Shown here: piece after piece, positions 8,093-11,542 of the stretch
Layout: each line of letters starts with the position of its first letter
Position numbering within the stretch: position 1 is the stretch's first letter
Source: Chloroflexota bacterium
Lineage (GTDB): Bacteria; Chloroflexota; Anaerolineae; B4-G1
Direction: 5' to 3'
DNA length: 11,542 bases
Assembly: GCA_011046405.1 (NCBI GenBank)
Contig: DSAR01000166.1
Span: 1 to 11,542 of the forward strand
Made by a program: the position numbers and the translations under genes
Notes under the pieces: generated by a model
What the model saw: the letters and a program-made list of their open reading frames with translations, nothing else
Database searches by the model: none
Told to the model about the DNA's origin: nothing

Positions 8093-8159
8093 AGGTTTCC
8101 TTCCAAACGCTTTTTCACTTGCACCACCTCGACCAAAGCGGGCAGTGACGCGGGCAGTT

Positions 8160-8167
8160 CATCGAAC
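8160..8167. repeat. Target-site duplication of MITE-1, left copy
   Basis: CATCGAAC here is repeated exactly at 8301-8308, immediately outside each end of the 133-bp inverted-repeat element. A perfect 8-bp duplication at the two ends of a palindromic element is the signature of transposition. Confidence 0.85.
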
Positions 8168-8300
8168 GTAACCGTTCAGGCCAGGGGAACATTGGACACA
8201 GATTTTCACAGATTGAGGCCATCAAGCAGGCCTTACTTGGCACTTGATGGAAAAAATCTGTGCAATCTGTGTCCCATAGTTCAACCCCCTGAACGCTTAC
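8168..8300. mobile_element. MITE-1: 133-bp palindromic non-autonomous element, IS66-like ends
   Basis: The termini GTAACCGTTCAGG (8168-8180) and CCTGAACGCTTAC (8288-8300) are inverted repeats matching at 12 of 13 positions. Further inverted pairs lie inside: GGACACAGATT (8194-8204) with its complement at 8264-8274, CACAGATT (8207-8214) with 8255-8262, and CCATCAAG (8219-8226) with 8243-8250. The whole element can therefore fold into one long imperfect hairpin. No ORF of transposase type is present. The 8-bp duplication together with GTAA termini is typical of IS66-family insertion sequences, so a full-length IS66-type element elsewhere in the genome probably supplied the transposase. The family assignment is inferred from ends and duplication length only. 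Confidence 0.88.
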
Positions 8301-8308
8301 CATCGAAC
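8301..8308. repeat. Target-site duplication of MITE-1, right copy
   Basis: CATCGAAC, identical to 8160-8167. On the minus strand it encodes the end of the LFD segment of the interrupted relic ORF. Confidence 0.85.
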
Positions 8309-8423
8309 AGGACCCTGTGCGCCCCCGGACCGGTCGTTGGGCCGGGGGAAGCATAGTACGTCTGTGCCGCATCTATAGTCAACTGAGCCATATTCACAAC
8401 CTCGTCTTTACTCCACGAGTGGG

Positions 8424-8466
8424 AAAAAAATGGGAGTGCGGGAGCGACCTCGCCGTCCGCACTCCC
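8424..8466 (-). terminator. Rho-independent terminator of the uvrA-to-DinB cluster
   Basis: On the minus strand a perfect 10-bp stem, GGGAGTGCGG (from 8466 down to 8457) and CCGCACTCCC (8441 down to 8432), encloses a 15-base loop and is followed at once by A and seven T (8431-8424). It lies about 95 bases after the DinB-like stop codon and about 33 bases before the start of the transglutaminase-like relic. It therefore separates the two minus-strand groups. This is a textbook intrinsic terminator. Confidence 0.9.
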
Positions 8467-8505
8467 CCATCACGTCTAACGTCCAACATCTAGCAAGATG
8501 CGCGT

Positions 8506-8537
8506 CATTCGTCCATTCGTGAGATTCGTGATCTCAC
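8506..8537. repeat. Short ATTCGT repeats and small hairpin after the DinB-like gene
   Basis: ATTCGT occurs three times (8507-8512, 8515-8520, 8524-8529), and GTGAGAT (8519-8525) pairs with ATCTCAC (8531-8537) around a 5-base loop. This fills part of the 95-base gap between the DinB-like stop and the terminator. No T-tract is attached to this hairpin; its role is unknown. Confidence 0.5.
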
Positions 8538-8561
8538 ACGATCTCAAAAATGTCCGTTATC

Positions 8562-9083
8562 TTAGAAAGGATACCCCTTGGCTCCCTGGCATCCCTTGAG
8601 CGCCGCGATCTCGCCGCAGTGGGCGTTGACGTGCCAGATGACGAAAGTCTCTATCATCTCGGCCAGTTTCAACGCCCCGACCGGGGTCTCGATTTCGCGA
8701 TCCAGATCGTCTGGCGTGAGGGATTCCAGCCACCCCTGGGCCGCCCCGGCGACCGCCTGGGCGTACGCGTGGAGCACCGGGAGATCCACCCGGATGGTGC
8801 GCATGTAGGTGAGATAATCGCCGCCGGGCTCCGGCTCTGGGGCCGAGACGGTCAGTACCTTGTCCTCCCACCCCTCGGTGTCTTTCAAGGGCGCCTGCCC
8901 TGTGCCCCAGCCGTGCACGATGGCATCGACGCTGGAGACCGTGTGCCAGTACAGCCCCCCGATGGGATTGGCAATGCCGGGCGGCTGCCAGTCGGCCTGT
9001 TCCTGCGTCAGATCCGACGCGACCTGCTCCAGGATACCAAACGCATTGCCCAACGCGTATTGCAGTAACTCGACCTGATTCAT
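8562..9083 (-). CDS. DinB-like superfamily protein (putative metal-dependent four-helix protein)
   Basis: The 173-residue protein has the layout of the DinB/YfiT-like four-helix bundle: an N-terminal helix, then GGLYWHTVSSVD with His47, and near the C-terminus a WHVNAHCGE motif with His151 and His155. His47 plus HxxxH is the metal-binding triad of this superfamily. Many members act as thiol-dependent transferases or have no known substrate, and the substrate here cannot be told. Length is normal for the family, and no signal peptide or membrane segment is present. The start is set by a TAGGAGG ribosome-binding site (9088-9094) 4 bases before the ATG. The first three bases of that site were the original stop codon of the upstream yoaP-like gene before MITE-2 changed its reading frame. 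Confidence 0.85.
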   Translation of the reverse strand: MNQVELLQYALGNAFGILEQVASDLTQEQADWQPPGIANPIGGLYWHTVSSVDAIVHGWGTGQAPLKDTEGWEDKVLTVSAPEPEPGGDYLTYMRTIRVDLPVLHAYAQAVAGAAQGWLESLTPDDLDREIETPVGALKLAEMIETFVIWHVNAHCGEIAALKGCQGAKGYPF

Positions 9084-9087
9084 TTTT

Positions 9088-9093
9088 CCTCCT
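9088..9093 (-). promoter_or_regulatory. Ribosome-binding site of the DinB-like gene, overlapping the ancestral yoaP-like stop
   Basis: AGGAGG on the minus strand precedes ATG 9083 by 4 bases. The TAG at 9094-9092 overlaps it. In the reading frame that existed before MITE-2 this TAG ended the yoaP-like protein, giving a stop-to-start distance of 8 bases; the present stop is 27 bases away. Confidence 0.8.
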
Positions 9094-9110
9094 AGTTCTC
9101 TGTAACTGCC

Positions 9111-10007
9111 TTATCCAATAACTTGCCGAAGTATCATCTCAATAAACCGGGGCAAACTCGCTCGGGCCGGTCTCCTGACCGTGCCCGCTGTGGCTCGGTC
9201 GGGAGACCGGCCACAGCTCCCCAACTTATTGAGAAGATACTTGCCGAACTTGTTCTGGGTCATCAACTCGTGCGTCAAGAACTCGCCGTCGTAGAACACG
9301 CCAAACACGCCAAAAGGCGAAGGGCCATTTTGCACCGCTTCCCGCGTCGTCAGTTCGATCTTCTCGCTGGCGATACCGCGTGCCTCGGCGGCCGCCATCA
9401 TCTCATCGACGTAGTGAATGGTGAACGGGCATTGATGGGTGTACAAAAACACCAACCGACGCGCGGCGTCAACCGGCTCGTACGTCGCCCGCTTGGCACT
9501 CTCCCGGAACCGGGGCTGGGGCGCGTCCTCGTTGTCGTCGAAGCGTTTGACCAACAGCTCAAAATCGCGGGGGGCCGTGTCACAAACCTCGAAACCGTAT
9601 TTCTCGAAGAAGCGCTTGTCGGTCATCCAGTGCTTCTTGCGCCGGCCGGTCACCACCACGACCCCGTGCTTGCCCTGGGCCTGCGCATCCTCGATGCACG
9701 ACTGGAGCAATCGCGCCCCCAGACCGTGCCCCTTGAAACGCCCCGCTACCCAGAAGCACTGGATGCACGTGTAACCCGGCGCGTCGATGGGCCGCCAGGC
9801 GTATTCCGCCGGCACGTACTCGATGAACACCTTCCCGCGAACGTCGAACTTCCGGAAGACGAAACCCTCCACCAACCGCTCCGCCAGCCACGCCTTCTTC
9901 AACTGGTAGCCCTCGACGTTCTTCTTGCTGCTGAACGCGCAACAGATGTGCTCGCTCTCGATATTATCCTCGGTCAATGTAACCATGTCCACACGATCTA
10001 AGTCCAC
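9111..10007 (-). CDS. yoaP: YoaP-like GNAT N-acetyltransferase with MITE-derived C-terminal tail
   Basis: The protein has 298 residues. Residues about 8-155 form a GNAT acetyl-CoA-dependent N-acetyltransferase domain, with the acetyl-CoA loop AGRFKGHGLGARLL at 88-101. Residues about 175-256 match the YoaP-type C-terminal domain (thioredoxin-like look, YTHQCPFTIHYVDEM with Cys193, then GVFYDGEFLTHELMTQNKFG). The native acceptor is not known. The GTG start has GAGAGG 6 bases upstream and lies 3 bases after the DUF3795 stop; an in-frame ATG at 9986 would give MVTLTEDNIE but lacks this spacing. The last 42 residues (257-298) do not belong to the family: they are read from MITE-2 and then a shifted frame. 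Without the element the gene would end KFGKLLDKAVTEN at a TAG (9092-9094), giving 265 residues. The core fold is complete, so activity may persist. The symbol is by family resemblance only. Confidence 0.85.
   Translation of the reverse strand: MDLDRVDMVTLTEDNIESEHICCAFSSKKNVEGYQLKKAWLAERLVEGFVFRKFDVRGKVFIEYVPAEYAWRPIDAPGYTCIQCFWVAGRFKGHGLGARLLQSCIEDAQAQGKHGVVVVTGRRKKHWMTDKRFFEKYGFEVCDTAPRDFELLVKRFDDNEDAPQPRFRESAKRATYEPVDAARRLVFLYTHQCPFTIHYVDEMMAAAEARGIASEKIELTTREAVQNGPSPFGVFGVFYDGEFLTHELMTQNKFGKYLLNKLGSCGRSPDRATAGTVRRPARASLPRFIEMILRQVIG
9123..9130. repeat. Target-site duplication of MITE-2, left copy
   Basis: TTGCCGAA is repeated exactly at 9241-9248, on the other side of the 110-bp inverted-repeat element. 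The match extends two bases leftwards to ACTTGCCGAA because the element ends in AC. Confidence 0.83.
9131..9240. mobile_element. MITE-2: 110-bp palindromic non-autonomous element inside the yoaP-like gene
   Basis: The ends GTATCATCTCAATAA (9131-9145) and TTATTGAGAAGATAC (9226-9240) are inverted repeats matching at 14 of 15 positions. Inside, GGCCGGTCTCCTGACCG (9165-9181) pairs with CGGTCGGGAGACCGGCC (9196-9212) with one mismatch. An overlapping alternative stem is possible between GCTGTGGC (9187-9194) and GCCACAGC (9210-9217). Perfect 8-bp duplications flank the element, and there is no room for a transposase. Its end sequence differs from MITE-1, so it probably depends on a different transposase. 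The family is not identified. Confidence 0.87.
9241..9248. repeat. Target-site duplication of MITE-2, right copy
   Basis: TTGCCGAA, identical to 9123-9130. On the minus strand it encodes the FGK that ends the native part of the YoaP-like protein. Confidence 0.83.
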
Positions 10008-10010
10008 TTT

Positions 10011-10448
10011 TTACCTCTCCTCTACCTTCGTTGATCGACAGGGCTGACACCTCAACGCATCAAGCCGTTCTTTGTTTTCGTACGGTCTGATAAAGCACTC
10101 CCGCTCGTCTGCCGGTATTTCTACAGCGACCTGCTCCAAGACACCCTCGTACGTCACCAGCCGCTGCTCCAACTTGTCGCAAATATATTGCTCACACTGG
10201 GAACAGTTGTCCAGCCCCCGCTTGATCACGCACGGTCGCACCGGGCACCCCTGGTCGATCAGATGGAGATGCTCTGCCTCTGCCATACACCCATCGCAGC
10301 AGATCTCTGCCGGCGGCAGCCGGAAGCCGAAGTATCTGTGCCAGCCATCGCTCAGCTTTTGCCGGTTCTCTGGACGTTTCTCGATATTGGGCCTATATGC
10401 CAGGCACAAATCACACCGATAGCCACATCGTGTTAGTATGGGTTTCAT
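10011..10448 (-). CDS. DUF3795 cysteine-rich protein
   Basis: The 145-residue protein contains 14 cysteines, many in closely spaced groups: CGYRCDLC (Cys8, 12, 15), CCDGC (50, 51, 54), CPVRPC (68, 73), CSQCEQYIC (82, 85, 90) and CQPC (134, 137). The opening MKPxLxxCGYRCDLC and the CSQCEQYxC block are typical of DUF3795, a family presumed to bind zinc or an iron-sulphur cluster; no enzymatic role is established. It looks soluble and cytoplasmic. Its ATG overlaps the uvrA stop codon as ATGA, and a GAGAG lies just upstream inside uvrA, so translation is probably coupled. The yoaP-like GTG follows 3 bases after its stop. The order uvrA, DUF3795, YoaP, DinB reads as one transcription unit. Confidence 0.85.
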   Translation of the reverse strand: MKPILTRCGYRCDLCLAYRPNIEKRPENRQKLSDGWHRYFGFRLPPAEICCDGCMAEAEHLHLIDQGCPVRPCVIKRGLDNCSQCEQYICDKLEQRLVTYEGVLEQVAVEIPADERECFIRPYENKERLDALRCQPCRSTKVEER

Positions 10449-11542
10449 CGTTCTCTCTCACCTATGGATGACGATAACGTACCCTTCAAGAATTGCCCCG
10501 TGTAACTCCCTGCCACCTGCGCCACCTCCTCCGGCGTCCCCTGGGCGACGATCTGTCCGCCCGCGTCGCCCCCCTCCGGCTCCAGGTCTACGATCCAGTC
10601 GGCCGTCTTGATCACGTCCAGGTTGTGCTCGATGACGATCACCGTATTGCCCACGTCGGTCAGCCGGTGCAGCACGTCCAGCAGCTTCTGGATGTCGGCG
10701 AAGTGAAGGCCCGTGGTCGGCTCGTCGAGGATGTAGACCGTGTCGCCGGTCGAGACGCGGGCCAGTTCCCGGGCCAGCTTGACCCGCTGCGCCTCGCCGC
10801 CGGAGAGCGTCGTCGCGCTCTGGCCCAGCTTGATGTACCCCAGCCCCACGTCGGCCAACGTCTGCAAGATCCGCTTGATCTGGGGCACGTTCTCGAAGAA
10901 CGCCAGCGCCTCATCCACGTCCATATCCAGCACGTCGGCGATGTGCCTGCCCTTATACCGGATCTGGAGCGTCTCCCGGTTAAAGCGCTGTCCCTTGCAC
11001 ACGTTGCACGTCACCCACACGTCGGGCAAGAAGTGCATCTCCACCTTCCTCTTGCCGTATCCCTTGCACGCCTCGCAGCGCCCGCCCTTGACGTTGAAAC
11101 TGAAACGCCCCTTGTCGTAACCGCGCATCTTGGCCTCCGGCGTCTCGGCGAAAAGTTCCCGGATAGCCGTCATCACCTGGGCGTAGGTCGCCGGGTTGGA
11201 TCGTGGTGTGCGTCCGATGGGATCCTGGGTGATGTTGATCACCTTGTCCACTGAGTGTCCTTGACTCGCGTGTTCCAGCCCCTCGAGCCAGTCGTGCTCG
11301 CCGATCTCCTGTTCCGAGCGGTGCAGGGCCGCCGCCAGCGCCGGATGGAGCGTTTGCGAGACCAATGACGACTTGCCGCTGCCAGAGACCCCCGTGACGC
11401 AAGTGAACAACCCCAGCGGGAAGCGCACCGTCAGGTTCTTGAGGTTATTCTGCCGCGCACCGACGACAGTGAGCCACTGTCCATTCGTCGGCCGCCGGCC
11501 ACCGTTCCGGTGGGTGCCGTTAGGCGAGGCCACTTCAAGCTC
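10445..11542 (-). CDS. uvrA: UvrA, excinuclease ABC subunit A (C-terminal part; 5' end outside window)
   Basis: The frame is open to the window edge, giving the last 365 residues of a protein normally near 950. UvrA is the damage-sensing ATPase that loads UvrB in nucleotide excision repair. Visible in order are the second ATP-binding module with Walker A GVSGSGKSSL (about 11366-11392), a zinc module CEAC-x19-CNVC (first Cys codon at 11075-11077), the ABC signature LSGGEAQRVKLARELA, Walker B YILDEPTTGLHFADI and the H-loop VIVIEHNLDVIKTADWIVDL. All key residues are intact and the C-terminus runs on to about the usual place, ending GERER. An upstream in-frame GTG at 11533 is not the start, because conserved UvrA sequence should precede it. 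The stop overlaps the DUF3795 start codon. Confidence 0.97.
   Translation of the reverse strand, partial: ELEVASPNGTHRNGGRRPTNGQWLTVVGARQNNLKNLTVRFPLGLFTCVTGVSGSGKSSLVSQTLHPALAAALHRSEQEIGEHDWLEGLEHASQGHSVDKVINITQDPIGRTPRSNPATYAQVMTAIRELFAETPEAKMRGYDKGRFSFNVKGGRCEACKGYGKRKVEMHFLPDVWVTCNVCKGQRFNRETLQIRYKGRHIADVLDMDVDEALAFFENVPQIKRILQTLADVGLGYIKLGQSATTLSGGEAQRVKLARELARVSTGDTVYILDEPTTGLHFADIQKLLDVLHRLTDVGNTVIVIEHNLDVIKTADWIVDLEPEGGDAGGQIVAQGTPEEVAQVAGSYTGQFLKGTLSSSIGERER

Larger units (their letters stand above)
8089..8391 (-). pseudogene. Transglutaminase-like N-terminal relic interrupted by MITE-1
   Basis: From ATG 8391, with GAGG 8 bases upstream, the minus strand encodes 30 residues including TYYASPGPTTGPGAH, followed at the insertion by unrelated residues and a stop (8281-8283). 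Removing the 133-bp element plus one 8-bp duplication (141 bp, 47 codons) joins the two halves in frame: ...RVLFD + ELPASLPALVEVVQ..., ending VKKRLEGNL with a TGA that overlaps the next gene's ATG. The restored product is 53 residues. The pattern YYxxPGPxTxPG...LPxxxxxLxxVVQ resembles the N-terminus of transglutaminase-like superfamily proteins found in these bacteria. The rest of that domain is missing, so an internal deletion probably preceded or accompanied the insertion. The ORF restoration is seen directly; the family name is inference. Confidence 0.6.

Noticed and set aside
8168..8300. MITE-1 hairpin as a simple bidirectional terminator
   Set aside because: Exact 8-bp duplications outside matching terminal repeats, and restoration of an ORF on removal, point to an inserted element; a genuine terminator with a T-tract exists nearby at 8424-8466.
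8115..8372. Minus-strand ORF of 85 codons across MITE-1
   Set aside because: It reads through the palindromic element in a frame different from the restored ancestral ORF, and no protein-like pattern was seen.
9123..10001. Plus-strand ORF of 292 codons opposite the yoaP-like gene
   Set aside because: Antisense shadow: the minus strand shows GNAT and YoaP motifs, an operon layout and a ribosome-binding site; the plus frame shows none.
10493..11254. Plus-strand ORF of 253 codons opposite uvrA
   Set aside because: Antisense shadow of highly conserved uvrA coding sequence.
11531..11533. GTG as the uvrA start codon
   Set aside because: The remaining 362 residues contain only the second ATPase half; UvrA needs about 580 more residues upstream and the frame is open to the window edge.

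Overview
The window is GC-rich bacterial chromosome. The mix of families (a very large thioester alpha-2-macroglobulin lipoprotein with Ig-like repeats, DUF4332, DUF3795, YoaP-type acetyltransferase, DinB, aminoglycoside-phosphotransferase-like protein, squalene-cyclase-like and transglutaminase-like remnants) suggests a member of the Chloroflexota, perhaps Anaerolineae. That is an inference from gene content only; there is no rRNA or other marker here.

Layout. Bases 1-112 are a tandem repeat with 8/16-bp periodicity that runs up to the ribosome-binding site of a 2023-residue alpha-2-macroglobulin lipoprotein (129-6200, + strand). A 3' stem-loop follows. All other genes lie on the minus strand. 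Bases 6201-6607 hold no intact large gene: there is a decayed squalene-cyclase-like fragment and a 34-codon ORF with a good ribosome-binding site. Next, read leftwards on the minus strand, come a transglutaminase-like relic split by a palindromic element (8089-8391), a chimeric protein joining an APH-like N-lobe to a DUF5680-like C-terminus (7313-8092), and a DUF4332 helix-hairpin-helix protein (6608-7276). At the right is a tight cluster: 3' part of uvrA, DUF3795, YoaP-like GNAT and DinB-like gene. It ends at a strong Rho-independent terminator (8424-8466).

The most striking content is two unannotated, non-coding palindromic mobile elements (MITE-like). Each has terminal inverted repeats and a perfect 8-bp target-site duplication. 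MITE-1 (8168-8300, 133 bp) begins and ends GTAA...TTAC, as expected of IS66-type ends, and sits inside a small ORF that is restored exactly when the element and one duplication are removed. MITE-2 (9131-9240, 110 bp) is inserted near the 3' end of the yoaP-like gene. It replaces the native last 9 residues with 42 residues read from the element and a shifted frame, and separates the native stop codon from the start of the next gene. Together with the chimeric and truncated genes, this marks 6200-9250 as a zone of gene decay and small-element insertion between two intact loci.

I see no phage, CRISPR, tRNA, rRNA or full-length transposase gene, and no clear multi-gene defence or biosynthetic system.
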